Assembly: GCF_000346485.2 (NCBI RefSeq) | Contig: NZ_KQ976354.1 | Coordinates: forward strand, 9,692,341 to 9,756,340 | Length of the DNA: 64,000 nucleotides | Direction of reading: 5' to 3' | DNA from: Scytonema hofmannii PCC 7110 | GTDB lineage: Bacteria > Cyanobacteriota > Cyanobacteriia > Cyanobacteriales > Nostocaceae | Translations under genes and position numbers: made by a program | The notes under the pieces: model-generated | Told to the model about the DNA's origin: nothing | Database searches by the model: none | What the model saw: the letters and a program-made list of their open reading frames with translations, nothing else | Shown: positions 8,611 through 17,767 of the stretch, in pieces | Numbering within the stretch: position 1 is the first letter of the stretch | Layout of the letters: every line of letters begins with the position of its first letter

Positions 8611-10284
8611 ATGTTAGTGGATAGCTGTAAATTACCCAGAGATGAAGTTATTGAGACTGAAGTTTGTATTGTTGGTGCGGGACCAGCAGGGATTACACTA
8701 GCAAGAGAATTTATTGGTCAAAAGTTTCGAGTGTGTTTGCTAGAAAGTGGCGAGATTAACTTCAATCATAAAACACGATCTCTGAGTGAATGTGAAAATA
8801 TTGGCTATCCTCCTTTTCTAGGTTTAAAAGATATGCGTCACCGACAGTATGGTGGACAAGCTAATTTATGGAATATTCAAATAAATGACCAGCAAATTGG
8901 TTTAAGACACGTACCCTTCGATGAGATAGATTTTGAAAAACGAGATTGGGTTCCTTATAGTGGTTGGCCTTTTAGTAGATCGCACCTGAATCCTTTTTAT
9001 GAACGAGCTCAGAGTATCTGTAAGCTAGGAATTTTTGCTTATGAAGCTGAGGCTTGGGAAGATGTAGAATCTCCTCGAGTCTGCTTTAGGGGTGACAAAT
9101 TGACGACCACAATGTTTCAGTTTGGACCTAGCGATATTTTTACAAAAGAATATCGCCATGAAATCAGTCAGTCTCCTAACATTACCACTTATATCAATGC
9201 AAATGTAGTAGAACTTGAAACTGATGAAACAGCAAAGATTGTAACTCGTGTAAGAGTTGCTTGTTTGTCAGGAAATAAATTTTGGGTAGCGGCTAAAATA
9301 TTTATTCTAGCTGCTGGTGCTATTGAAAATGCACGTTTATTATTAATGTCAAACCAAAATCAAAAAGCTGGATTGGGTAATCACAATGATGTTGTTGGTC
9401 GATTTTTTATGGATCATCCCCTCATTCGTTGTGGAATGTTATTTCCTAAAAGTCGAAAAATTTTTAATTCCATGGCATTATACGATTTACGCCAAGTCAA
9501 TAATTGCTCAGTTATGGGTAAGTTTACTTTAACTCAACAGGTGATGCGTCAAGAGAAATTACTCAATATGAGTGCATTATTATTTCCGAGAGATGAAAAA
9601 TTTCAATTTTCAGGAAATGAAAGGGCTAAATCGGAGACAATAGCTTCTGTAAAGATATTAGTTTCGGCTATAAAGTATAACAAAATACCAAAAAAGGCTC
9701 TTTGGCATTTTGGGATTGCGATCGCAAACATCAACCATCTTTTAAGTTTTGGGTACGAAAATTATTTCAACCGAAAACAACAGTATTTGTTTCCTAATTT
9801 GAGTCAAGGAGGGTGGTCGTACAACAAAGATAACGAACAGAAATACGTAAAGTTTGAAGTTTTGAGTCAAACAGAACAGGCTCCAAATCGCAATAATCGA
9901 GTCACTCTCAGCGATATCAAAGATAGACTGGGTTATCCTCAACCGCGATTAACTTTTTACTGGAACGACATAAACACTGACAGTATCAAGCGAACACAAA
10001 AGATTTTTGCAGAAGAATTTGCGAACGCGGCACTAGGTGAGTTGCAAATCGAACCATTGGAGGGAAATGTAAAAATCAGCACGCATCATAATATGGGAAC
10101 AACACGTATGCATCTCGATCCTAAGCAAGGTGTTGTGGATGAAAATTGTCAAGTTCATAATGTTTCTAATTTATTTATAGCAGGTAGCTCCGTTTTTCCC
10201 ACAGGAGGCTATGCTAATCCCACACTGACTATTGTCGCTTTAGCAGTCCGATTGGCAGATCGGGTAAAAACTCTGTTTTCTTGA
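8611..10284 (+). CDS. GMC-family FAD-dependent oxidoreductase
   Basis: A 557-residue protein. The N-terminus has the FAD-binding Rossmann motif CIVGAGPAGITLAREF followed by LLESG. The C-terminus has the GMC signature region HHNMGTTRMHLDPKQGVVDE and NLFIAGSSVFPTGGYANPT. These enzymes oxidise alcohols, sugars or sterols; the substrate cannot be told from the sequence. There is no signal peptide, so it is probably cytoplasmic. It stands alone, separated from both neighbours, and ends just before a CCCTACTC-type repeat. Confidence 0.9.
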   Translation: MLVDSCKLPRDEVIETEVCIVGAGPAGITLAREFIGQKFRVCLLESGEINFNHKTRSLSECENIGYPPFLGLKDMRHRQYGGQANLWNIQINDQQIGLRHVPFDEIDFEKRDWVPYSGWPFSRSHLNPFYERAQSICKLGIFAYEAEAWEDVESPRVCFRGDKLTTTMFQFGPSDIFTKEYRHEISQSPNITTYINANVVELETDETAKIVTRVRVACLSGNKFWVAAKIFILAAGAIENARLLLMSNQNQKAGLGNHNDVVGRFFMDHPLIRCGMLFPKSRKIFNSMALYDLRQVNNCSVMGKFTLTQQVMRQEKLLNMSALLFPRDEKFQFSGNERAKSETIASVKILVSAIKYNKIPKKALWHFGIAIANINHLLSFGYENYFNRKQQYLFPNLSQGGWSYNKDNEQKYVKFEVLSQTEQAPNRNNRVTLSDIKDRLGYPQPRLTFYWNDINTDSIKRTQKIFAEEFANAALGELQIEPLEGNVKISTHHNMGTTRMHLDPKQGVVDENCQVHNVSNLFIAGSSVFPTGGYANPTLTIVALAVRLADRVKTLFS

Positions 10285-10377
10285 GAGCGTCCGACGGGCG
10301 GCGATCGCTACCCGTCATGCATGGAAGAAACACTCTTTCCCCCACTCCCTACTCCCTACTCCCCACTCCCCATTCTT

Positions 10378-11469
10378 TTATACCAATGGCAACGAAAATC
10401 GAAACGTACTTCCTTTGTTAAATTCGCTTTCTACTTGAATCTCACCTCGCTGTAATTGAACAAGACGCTGGGAGATAGCCAAACCCATCCCAGTTCCAGC
10501 AGGATGGCGGATACGCGATCGCTCCGACCGCCAAAATCGATTAAAGACAAAGGGTAAATCTTCTGCTTTCAAGCCATGACCTGTATCGATAACTGCAATC
10601 CATAACTTGGAAGGTTCGCTCCAAACTCGCACTGTAATCGAACCTTGTACGGTGTAGCGCACTGCATTGCCAAGTAAGTTGACCAAAATCTGTTCTACTC
10701 GTTCGGGGTCGGCGGAGACTAAAGGAGGATTGGGAGGACATTCTAAACGCAACTCTGGACCTTCTTCTAAAAGTTGATCGGAGAATCTTTGAATGAGAGA
10801 GAGGAGTAGTGGACGTATATCGAAGGGTTGGATATTAATAGGTAAATATCCGGCTTCAGCTTTTGAAAGTTCTTGCGTATCATTAACCAACCGATGCAAT
10901 CGAGTTGTTTCTCTGGCTAATCTTTGAAACACTTCTGTTGAAGGTTCAATAGTCCCATCTGCCAAACCCTCCAAATAACCTTCCAAGATTGTCAGTGGTG
11001 TCCGCAGTTCGTGAGTTAAGTCTCCTACAAGTTCCCGACGGCGATGTTCTACACCTTTAAGGTTTGATGCCATTTGGTTAAAGCTAATGGCAAGGCGATT
11101 TAACTCAGGGATTTCCGTTTCCGGTACACGTGCTTTCAAGTCTCCCTGACCAAACTTTTGGGTAATTTTTTCCATCTCAACAAGAGGTTTGAGGATGTGC
11201 TTGGCAATTACATAACTCAAACCACTTGCTACAGTAACACTCGTTAGTAATGACCACCAAGCTCCCCACATTGAGGTTGCTTCAAATTCCTCAACTAGCT
11301 CGTAGCGAATTTTACCAATGTCAAACCCTCGCCCTTCCAGACGTTGTAAATGCAAATCAAAAACATGGAATGAAAATAACTTACTAACTATGACTAAAGT
11401 ACTTAGCCCAGCTAGCATCACAACAATATGGGAGAATAGCAATCGAGATCGCAGGCTCTGTTTACTCAC
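10378..11469 (-). CDS. HAMP-domain sensor histidine kinase
   Basis: A 363-residue membrane kinase. Two membrane segments (about residues 10-30 and 68-88) flank a short periplasmic loop, followed by HAMP, the H-box DLTHELRTPLTILEGYLEG, the N-box ILVNLLGNAVRYT, the G1 box IDTGHGL and the G2 box GTGMGLAIS, so all catalytic motifs are intact. The GTG start overlaps the TGA of an OmpR-type response regulator remnant just upstream, so the kinase has lost its cognate regulator gene here. Alternative: it may now signal to a regulator elsewhere. The BaeS-type layout gives no ligand. Confidence 0.92.
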   Translation of the reverse strand: MSKQSLRSRLLFSHIVVMLAGLSTLVIVSKLFSFHVFDLHLQRLEGRGFDIGKIRYELVEEFEATSMWGAWWSLLTSVTVASGLSYVIAKHILKPLVEMEKITQKFGQGDLKARVPETEIPELNRLAISFNQMASNLKGVEHRRRELVGDLTHELRTPLTILEGYLEGLADGTIEPSTEVFQRLARETTRLHRLVNDTQELSKAEAGYLPINIQPFDIRPLLLSLIQRFSDQLLEEGPELRLECPPNPPLVSADPERVEQILVNLLGNAVRYTVQGSITVRVWSEPSKLWIAVIDTGHGLKAEDLPFVFNRFWRSERSRIRHPAGTGMGLAISQRLVQLQRGEIQVESEFNKGSTFRFSLPLV

Positions 11470-11560
11470 AATTTGTCCTGAATGACCGAGTCTTCAAATT
11501 TATAACCGACTCCAATCACAGTTTTAACATACGCGTACACACCGTAAAAATTCACGTTGT
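11466..11560 (-). pseudogene. C-terminal remnant of an OmpR-family response regulator
   Basis: Immediately upstream of the kinase, in frame to a TGA that overlaps the kinase GTG, the minus strand encodes VYAYVKTVIGVGYKFEDS. This is the C-terminal winged-helix signature (YVKTVxGVGYKFE) of OmpR/PhoB regulators. Upstream of about 11560 the homology stops at a perfect 33-base hairpin, and no receiver domain is present. The regulator gene was evidently truncated, leaving about 30 codons. Confidence 0.8.
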
Positions 11561-11562
11561 CT

Positions 11563-11595
11563 AGATCCCCGACTTCTTTGAGAAGTCGGGGATCT
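11563..11595. repeat. AGATCCCCGACTTCT perfect inverted repeat
   Basis: AGATCCCCGACTTCT, loop TTG and the exact reverse complement form a 15-base-pair stem. A related copy with one mismatch is at 54846-54879. It marks the breakpoint of the regulator remnant. Confidence 0.85.
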
Positions 11596-11669
11596 AACTT
11601 TTCACGAATGATTTAGATTTGTTATGTGACTGACAAAACCCGAGCAGTATTGATATGGTGGGCAGAATG

Positions 11670-12536
11670 TCAAGGGTTCCACTCAGCTATTTTGCTGAGC
11701 AAATCTTCTACCTGTCTCCTATCTTGAATCAGTTCCAAGTCAGGGTCAGTTTTGACAAATAATTGAAAATTCGGATTGATTTTTAAAGCTATTTCTAGGC
11801 TTTCAATTGCTAACGCTTCGTTTCCTACTTGGGCTGCACAACAAGCCGTGTTATATAAGGAGTACTCATCATCTGGGTTGAGTTCTGTTGCTTTTTGATA
11901 TTTCTCAAGTGCTTCTTCATATCGACCTAGATATCTGAGAGTGTCTCCTTGCTTGTAATATACCCAAAATTCATCTGGGCGAAAATATTGTGCTTCATCA
12001 TAACTTTTAAGCGCTTCTTCGTAGCGACTTAAATGTCTCAAAGCATCTCCCCGCCGCAACCATGCCCAGTAATCGTTAGAACGTCTGGACAAAGCTTTAT
12101 CATAATTGGAAATTGCATCTTCATAGCGATCCAAATGTCTCAAGGCTTCGGCTCGACGGAACCATGCCCAGTAGTCACGGGGACGGATTTCGAGTGCCTT
12201 ATCAAAATTTGCGATCGCTTCCTCAAACAATTCCAAATCCTCTAGTGCAACATAGCCCCGGTTATACCATCCCCAGTAATCATCGGGACGAATAGAGAGC
12301 GCTTGATCGTAACTCACGATCGCCGCCTCATACTGACCCAATTCCCGTAAAGCACTGCCTCTGTCATACCATACCCAGTAGTTATCGGGGCAAGCTGCCA
12401 GAGCTTTATCGTAATACACAATTGCTTCTTCATAACGCTCTTGTTTGTCGAGCTGCTTGCCCTGCTGATACCAGTATTTGTAGTCTTCAGAGACGAGTGA
12501 AGATGTATTTGCCCCTATCCTGACCGCTTGACTCAT
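11670..12536 (-). CDS. TPR-repeat protein
   Basis: A 288-residue protein with about seven tetratricopeptide repeats of 34 residues. Each has the core YEEAIxxYDKALxxxP and, unusually uniformly, an aromatic cluster DYWxWxxRGxALRxL at the repeat junction. There is no signal peptide or membrane segment, so it is probably a cytoplasmic scaffold. The last 45 residues (FQLFVKTDPDLELIQDRRQV) are typical of cyanobacterial TPR proteins. It has no operon partner. Confidence 0.88.
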   Translation of the reverse strand: MSQAVRIGANTSSLVSEDYKYWYQQGKQLDKQERYEEAIVYYDKALAACPDNYWVWYDRGSALRELGQYEAAIVSYDQALSIRPDDYWGWYNRGYVALEDLELFEEAIANFDKALEIRPRDYWAWFRRAEALRHLDRYEDAISNYDKALSRRSNDYWAWLRRGDALRHLSRYEEALKSYDEAQYFRPDEFWVYYKQGDTLRYLGRYEEALEKYQKATELNPDDEYSLYNTACCAAQVGNEALAIESLEIALKINPNFQLFVKTDPDLELIQDRRQVEDLLSKIAEWNP

Positions 12537-12613
12537 CGTCGATTCCCCAAACAGTTACATACGTTACAGACAATCACACCTTATATATTATTTGCAGTTT
12601 GATAAATCCACTA

Positions 12614-12741
12614 AGGGACTTCCAAATAAAAAAATATCCCAAAATTTCTTGTGGTGCGGGCGTCCCCGCCCGCCACTAGCATAGGACGGGCGAGGACGCC
12701 CATCCCACAATCACCGGATAATTTATTTCTTGGAAGTCCCT
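12614..12741. mobile_element. MITE-like element, copy 1
   Basis: A 128-base non-coding element bounded by imperfect inverted ends that begin AGGGACTTCCAA and end TTGGAAGTCCCT. It carries an internal GC-rich palindrome (GCGGGCG...CGCCC). Copy 2 is at 18938-19075 and a solo end at 3996-4023. No transposase is in the window, so it would need one in trans. Its right end supplies the last bases of the stop codon of the adjacent gene. Confidence 0.75.
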
Positions 12742-13495
12742 AACGAATAAACAGAAATAAAATCATGAATACTGGGATGACAGCAATCAACAAGATAACG
12801 AACACTAGCGAATTGTTCTTTTGATGCGTTTGGCTGCTGCTTGCAAGCGCTGACTCTGACGGGTAACTTTTATAGGGTTCAAGCCATCCCTCCCCCTGTA
12901 CTAAATTAGATAACCCACGCCAGACATTTGCCTGTTTTAAAGCATTTACTGATTTGATACCAGTGACGACGACAAGGGGAATGTTATTGAAGCTATTACC
13001 TTTTGGCAAACACCGTTCTTCTAGCTCATAAGCTATATCGTTTCGTAAATACTCGGAATTTTTGCCAATTTTACTTTCTAATTTGGCATTAAAAAGTTTG
13101 ACTTCATCTACCTTGAAGTGGCTAATGGTATCAAAACACACCTCAAACCCAGAATCGCCGCCAAATTTCACGGCTTTGTCAAGGTCAGTATCCAACAACC
13201 CGCGTAAAGCATAAGCTGCGATCGCTCGTAGCTTTTGCTCGTTGGCTTCACTATCTTCACCAACCCATGCTACGGAATTACGAATTTTCCTTCCCTGAAA
13301 ATCTGTCCTTTCACTAGCCTCAAGACCAGTCACCAGTAATAGCAATTTATTGTCATAGCGCCCTAAAACAACCGAAGGGGATTCACTTTGAATGAGATCG
13401 TTAATTCGGTATTGTCTTAGAATAGGCGGTACTTCTGGCAACCAGCAGTAATCATAGTCTTGTGAAAAACCGCGACTTTGTACGTAAATTTTCAT
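12740..13495 (-). CDS. Tail-anchored protein paired with a P-loop GTPase
   Basis: A 251-residue protein with a mixed alpha/beta soluble region (about residues 1-220), a Ser/Gln-rich linker and one C-terminal membrane segment (LVFVILLIAVIPVFMILFLFI), so it is probably tail-anchored and faces the cytoplasm. The segment KLLLLVTGLEASERTDFQGR is conspicuous. It follows the GTPase gene by 41 bases on the same strand. The GTPase-associated-protein (GAP1-type) families described next to bacterial conflict-system GTPases are a possible match, which I could not test. Its TAG stop is completed by the MITE-like end. Confidence 0.7.
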   Translation of the reverse strand: MKIYVQSRGFSQDYDYCWLPEVPPILRQYRINDLIQSESPSVVLGRYDNKLLLLVTGLEASERTDFQGRKIRNSVAWVGEDSEANEQKLRAIAAYALRGLLDTDLDKAVKFGGDSGFEVCFDTISHFKVDEVKLFNAKLESKIGKNSEYLRNDIAYELEERCLPKGNSFNNIPLVVVTGIKSVNALKQANVWRGLSNLVQGEGWLEPYKSYPSESALASSSQTHQKNNSLVFVILLIAVIPVFMILFLFIR

Positions 13496-13536
13496 AAGGG
13501 AGTGGGGAGTAGGGAATGGGGAGTAGGGATTTTCTG

Positions 13537-14508
13537 TTAGACTTTTAATAAGTCTTCTCCTTGTAAAATAGCAAATCCATGACTCGCTTTACACTCACTG
13601 GCGAACTGACGAATGGCTTCTTTCAGGTAATAATCTCTACCCAATAAATCGCGCAGAAAATTAAATACGCCCCAATGACGCGTATCTAAATGAAGTTTTA
13701 ATAAAAATCTCAAGAGATACCGCAAAGGTTGCTCGCTATCCGTGGGACTATAGGCTGCATCATGACTCGTTTTCCGAAAGAGAAAATGGGGTATGTTACT
13801 ATCTATTTCTACTCTGGAAAAAACAACGCTTCCCACGGTTTGTACGGGAGTGACAACAACTGCGACTTTGGGTAGTAATACTGCTGAATTAAACAGGTCT
13901 ATTAATTTTGCATATCCTTCTTTAATACGTATTAACAGTTCTTGAGCCGTTTTTTCATCTTTTAAATACTTCTCACATTTCACAGGCGCAAATATCACCA
14001 ATCTTGGTGATTCTAACTCTTGATAAGCTGTTTTAAATAAATCGGTCATTTGTTGTACTCTATTAATTTGCTCGTGCCATTTCCCTTTTTGTTCCATTAA
14101 AGCAGGCGCATCTATAGCAATTAATACGGCAACACATTCTGTCAGCATTTTCTTAACAAATTGCTTTTTTTCAGGAGTGGCTTTAGCCGCGTGGTAACCT
14201 CCTGGATAATCCTGAAAGTGGAGTTCTAAAGAAGGTTTTTTACCTTTCTTTCCCAAACCAAAAACAAAAGACCGAAGATGTTCGGGTTCTCCTTCTGTCC
14301 CGCTAACTCCTCCTCTTGGTTCAAAATCATTCAACAGACTTTTGAGTTCCATTAAACGTTCTTGCAAAATTGCCGAACTTTCTTCGTCAGGTGTCAGTTG
14401 TAAATCTGTTTTACCAATCGTGTTTTCAAATTGTTCGTAGAGAGCGGTTAAAAGAGTTGTTTTACCTACGCCACTCGGTCCAAGCATTGTAATTTTCAGT
14501 TCGTCCAT
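13537..14508 (-). CDS. P-loop GTPase-like protein (Ras-like/TRAFAC type)
   Basis: A 323-residue protein with Walker A/G1 GPSGVGKTT (residues 10-18), G3-like DYPGG (100-104) and an APVKCEKY segment in the place of the usual NKxD G4 motif. It resembles the bacterial GTPases found in conflict-type gene clusters (DO-GTPase-like families), but I can only suggest this. It is the first gene of a two-gene unit with the tail-anchored protein; together they could form a membrane-linked switch. Nucleotide specificity is not certain. Confidence 0.8.
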   Translation of the reverse strand: MDELKITMLGPSGVGKTTLLTALYEQFENTIGKTDLQLTPDEESSAILQERLMELKSLLNDFEPRGGVSGTEGEPEHLRSFVFGLGKKGKKPSLELHFQDYPGGYHAAKATPEKKQFVKKMLTECVAVLIAIDAPALMEQKGKWHEQINRVQQMTDLFKTAYQELESPRLVIFAPVKCEKYLKDEKTAQELLIRIKEGYAKLIDLFNSAVLLPKVAVVVTPVQTVGSVVFSRVEIDSNIPHFLFRKTSHDAAYSPTDSEQPLRYLLRFLLKLHLDTRHWGVFNFLRDLLGRDYYLKEAIRQFASECKASHGFAILQGEDLLKV

Positions 14509-14779
14509 GTTTCCTAATATGTTATTGCAAAAATTGCAGAGGAGCTATTTAGAGGAGACTGTTGGCGAATGTTGGGTCAGACTCCCCACTCATTCCCTGG
14601 CTCCGTCTTGGAATTCCTTTCTAGGAGGCGGAGCCTCCACGAACGAAGAGCACCAGGGTAATTTTGAGGAGCATCAACGCAATTTTGAACGACATCAAAT
14701 CCATGTCTTGCTTATCCTTGGTAAAGTTTATTTATTAGCCTATAGAATGAAAGTGTAACAACTTGAGCAGAGCACATCT

Positions 14780-15052
14780 ATGCCCTATCCTACTTTCAGT
14801 GACGAAGAAATTGCTCGACGTGGCAAAGAGATTTACGAGAAGCAAATCCGCGCCCAAGTAGAAACAACAGAAAACATTGGCAAAATTATTTCGATCGATA
14901 TTGAATCGGGTGATTACGAAATTGACGATGATTTGCTTATAACGTGTCGCCGCTTGCAGGCTCGACATATCAACGCTGTCCTCTGGACAGAGAGAATTGG
15001 GTTTAACGCAGTTTATGCAATCGGCGGCACGTTGACAAGGACTGCATTGTGA
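14780..15052 (+). CDS. Small hypothetical protein coupled to a retropepsin-like protease
   Basis: A 90-residue acidic protein. It has an amphipathic N-terminal half (FSDEEIARRGKEIYEKQI) and a C-terminal half with GKIISIDIESGDYEIDDDLL, NAVLWTERIGFNAVYAIGG. Its TGA overlaps the GTG start of the protease-like gene (GTGA). This arrangement recurs in cyanobacteria next to clan AA proteases and suggests a functional pair, perhaps an antitoxin or partner. I do not recognise the family. Confidence 0.7.
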   Translation: MPYPTFSDEEIARRGKEIYEKQIRAQVETTENIGKIISIDIESGDYEIDDDLLITCRRLQARHINAVLWTERIGFNAVYAIGGTLTRTAL

Positions 15053-15417
15053 TACACGGAACTGTTGTTGGACTTCAGGCAAGAATCAATATTATTCTCC
15101 GTTCTTCGGGACGAGCGGATGTAGAAATAGAGTGTGTTGTCGATACAGGTTTTGAAGGAGCTTTAACCTTACCGCCTCATATGGTTACTGCTCTCGATCT
15201 GCCCTATGTCACTCGTATCAGTGCCAATCTTGCTAATGACATGAATGTCATGACACAGGTTTATCTAGCAACTATTATTTGGCATGGGGTAGAGCGTGAG
15301 GTTGTGGTGCTGGCAATGGGTCGCCGTCCACTGATTGGGACTGCACTAATCAAGGATTATCACCTCAGTGTAGACTTTTACGAAGGTGGTTCAGTTGTGA
15401 TTGATGAAATTTTGTAA
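15049..15417 (+). CDS. Clan AA aspartic protease-like (retropepsin-fold) protein
   Basis: A 122-residue, single-domain protein with the retropepsin core motif VVDTGFEGALTLP (the catalytic Asp-Thr-Gly) and the later hydrophobic-Gly element RRPLIGTALIKDYHLSVDF. Retropepsins of this length work as dimers. The GTG start at 15049 overlaps the upstream stop. Its target is unknown. With the 90-residue upstream gene it forms a small accessory unit of toxin-antitoxin-like layout. Confidence 0.85.
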   Translation: MIHGTVVGLQARINIILRSSGRADVEIECVVDTGFEGALTLPPHMVTALDLPYVTRISANLANDMNVMTQVYLATIIWHGVEREVVVLAMGRRPLIGTALIKDYHLSVDFYEGGSVVIDEIL

Positions 15418-15555
15418 GTTTGGGCGTGTTTACTTATAACGCGATATTTAGTGGTAATAAGGTGCTAAAAATCACAGCTTCTCACAAAACTACTGTACTG
15501 ACGGCAAGTTGTCAACTAAAGGTGTGAGATTTAGAGAAGTCAGAAATCTTTTTTC

Positions 15556-17730
15556 TCACAAAATATCGTTAGCTATCATTGCCTTATCTACTGAGTGAAG
15601 CCACTCCCGACGCAATCGAGTGCGATCGCCAAGCTGTTCAAATTCATCATGCCAAACAATGGCTCTAATTTCTTCTAAAAAGATGCGCCATTCTGTTTTT
15701 GCTCCCTCAGCACGCAGTACGCGATCTACAAACTCTTCTACTATGGCAAATGCAGCAAGGCTGGGTTCGCATAGCAAATCTTCTAAAGCTGTTTCACAAC
15801 CATATAAAGCTTCTGCATGAAGGGTTTTCAAGTTAGTTAAGATTTCTTTTGCAGAGGGAGATTTTGACAATTGCAGTGAGGTTTCGTCGGGTGTCAAACC
15901 GTCTAAATGCTTGCGGATGCGATGCTGGATGAGTCCCCGGTAGGAAATATCAAATTCTGCGAGGATTTGAAATCCTAACTTTAATTTTGGTAAGGATTCG
16001 GGTAACTGATTGGCTATTTCATTCAAAAATTCATAACCTCTGGCTTCTGTTAATCCCTCCAATCGTCCTTCATTTACCAGCACTTCTACCACTTGAGATT
16101 TGACTTTAAAAAGCAATTGCTTCAATCCGCTATCTAGGGCGAGGAAATGTTGTGACAGGTGGGAGCGAAGTTCATTTAAGTATTCATAGTAGGCGTTGGG
16201 ATACCCGCCAACGCGATCGCGTCTTTTCTCAATCTCTTCTAAACTAGGGATAGCAGTGTCTGCACGACAAGCTTCAACAGCCGCTTCTACTTGCTGTTTA
16301 AAATAAATGTCTTGAGCGTTTCTTTGTTGTTTGAGATGTCTCAGCAGTTTTTCCAAACCACTGGTTACATCATTCCAAAGCTCGTCAAATAGCTGTAAGA
16401 AGACGGGAAACCAATTGTCTTGTTGTGCTGCTTCACCTAAAGCTTTCCGTGCTTTTTCTAATTCTGCGATCGCACCATTTTGGAGTTGCATTAACCTGTC
16501 TTGACACGAAGAGGCATATTGCTCATCTAATGAGGTAATGTTTTCGGCTAAGTAATTAAGTACCATCACCAAAACTACACTTGCTGCCTCTATATTGGCA
16601 CAGTTAGCAGTCAAACAATCAACCACCTTCAGATGTTTTTCCTTTAATGTATCTGCTAGGTCTTGACAGTTGTTGTAATTATCACCATTTTTTGACTCAG
16701 AATTTGTCCGATTGAGAATCATGAAAGACCATAACTCAATTGGTAAATCCACGAGGGAAGCACGTGCTGTATCATACAAACGTACATCCACATCTGCCCA
16801 GTAGTCACCAGATGACTTTGGCATCCGCACAAAGAGGATGCCATCAACATCTTGTCCCAAAGTTTTCATCAGTCGTTCTTCATCCCCAACACCAGTATCT
16901 CCCAATCCAGGCATATCTACCAAGGCAATTTGTCCAACATCAGTGTTAGGAAATTGACAAACAATTTTCACCTCCCGTACTGCTAAATAGTTGAAAAATA
17001 CCCTTTGACCATCGGGGGTATCTTGAGCAACATACTCGCGAATTTCGTTACGAGAAATGAGACGGGGTGAAGGTTCTTGTAAAAGATGGCGATACTTTTC
17101 TAAATGGGTATAGTATCGACTTAAATGTTCGTACATCGCCCCCGGTTCGGCATATCCGGGAAGGTTGCTGGGTAGGGATGGCAAAGGATGAGCGGCAAAT
17201 TCAGCAATTGTTATTGGTTTTGCACCTAAGTATAGCTTTTCGTAATAAGGAGCAATGACCTCATCTAAAAATGAGCGATGGTCATGAAACCAGACTTCAC
17301 CATAAGTTTCTACATTAGGATTATGATGAATAATACTGCGGACACCCGTACAATGCTGCCTGTCTCCATCGGGAATTTCAGCAGCCGTAAGCCCTGTTAA
17401 GCTTTGTAGCAGACGACTTTTTCCTTGCCTTGCTCGTCCTACAACTCCAATATTGAGAGTGTCTCGGCAAAAACGTACTTTTAGCTTGTTTAATACTTCT
17501 AATTCAGCAGAAATGCTGAGTTGAAGCCGCCCCAAGTCAATTTCCTTTAAACGCCCCATCGCATTTGCGTCATCCACTCGCGTTAGCAATTCATTGCGAT
17601 GGTTTTCAAGAGAACGAAGTGCAGAGGCGAGAGATTTTAAATTGGCTTCCACCTTTTCAATTTTCTGTGCTATGGGACGGCGTTTTTCAATAATGCTGAT
17701 AATTTTTTCAGCCCGATTTGTTGCGTTCAT
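15556..17730 (-). CDS. Dynamin-like GTPase, paralogue A
   Basis: A 724-residue protein. An N-terminal coiled coil (about 1-90) leads into a GTPase domain with G1 GRARQGKS (98-105), G2 Thr in HCTGV (about 128), G3 DMPG (272-275) and a G4-like LNRT (339-342). The rest is mostly long helices, as in dynamin-family stalks. No membrane segment is visible. Its length is identical to paralogue B at 23279-25453 and the two align throughout without large gaps. Bacterial dynamins often work as pairs in membrane remodelling or phage defence; the role here is inference. Confidence 0.85.
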   Translation of the reverse strand: MNATNRAEKIISIIEKRRPIAQKIEKVEANLKSLASALRSLENHRNELLTRVDDANAMGRLKEIDLGRLQLSISAELEVLNKLKVRFCRDTLNIGVVGRARQGKSRLLQSLTGLTAAEIPDGDRQHCTGVRSIIHHNPNVETYGEVWFHDHRSFLDEVIAPYYEKLYLGAKPITIAEFAAHPLPSLPSNLPGYAEPGAMYEHLSRYYTHLEKYRHLLQEPSPRLISRNEIREYVAQDTPDGQRVFFNYLAVREVKIVCQFPNTDVGQIALVDMPGLGDTGVGDEERLMKTLGQDVDGILFVRMPKSSGDYWADVDVRLYDTARASLVDLPIELWSFMILNRTNSESKNGDNYNNCQDLADTLKEKHLKVVDCLTANCANIEAASVVLVMVLNYLAENITSLDEQYASSCQDRLMQLQNGAIAELEKARKALGEAAQQDNWFPVFLQLFDELWNDVTSGLEKLLRHLKQQRNAQDIYFKQQVEAAVEACRADTAIPSLEEIEKRRDRVGGYPNAYYEYLNELRSHLSQHFLALDSGLKQLLFKVKSQVVEVLVNEGRLEGLTEARGYEFLNEIANQLPESLPKLKLGFQILAEFDISYRGLIQHRIRKHLDGLTPDETSLQLSKSPSAKEILTNLKTLHAEALYGCETALEDLLCEPSLAAFAIVEEFVDRVLRAEGAKTEWRIFLEEIRAIVWHDEFEQLGDRTRLRREWLHSVDKAMIANDIL

Positions 17731-17767
17731 ATAAAAGCTTGTGTATATCAGTTGTTTTATTAAATGC

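Noticed and set aside
14507-14758. Plus-strand frame with NEEHQGNFEEHQRNFERHQ pattern
   Set aside because: No family match, weak ribosome site and it begins within the GTPase start region. The EHQxNFE pattern may be a vestige of a coiled-coil gene but is too short to support.
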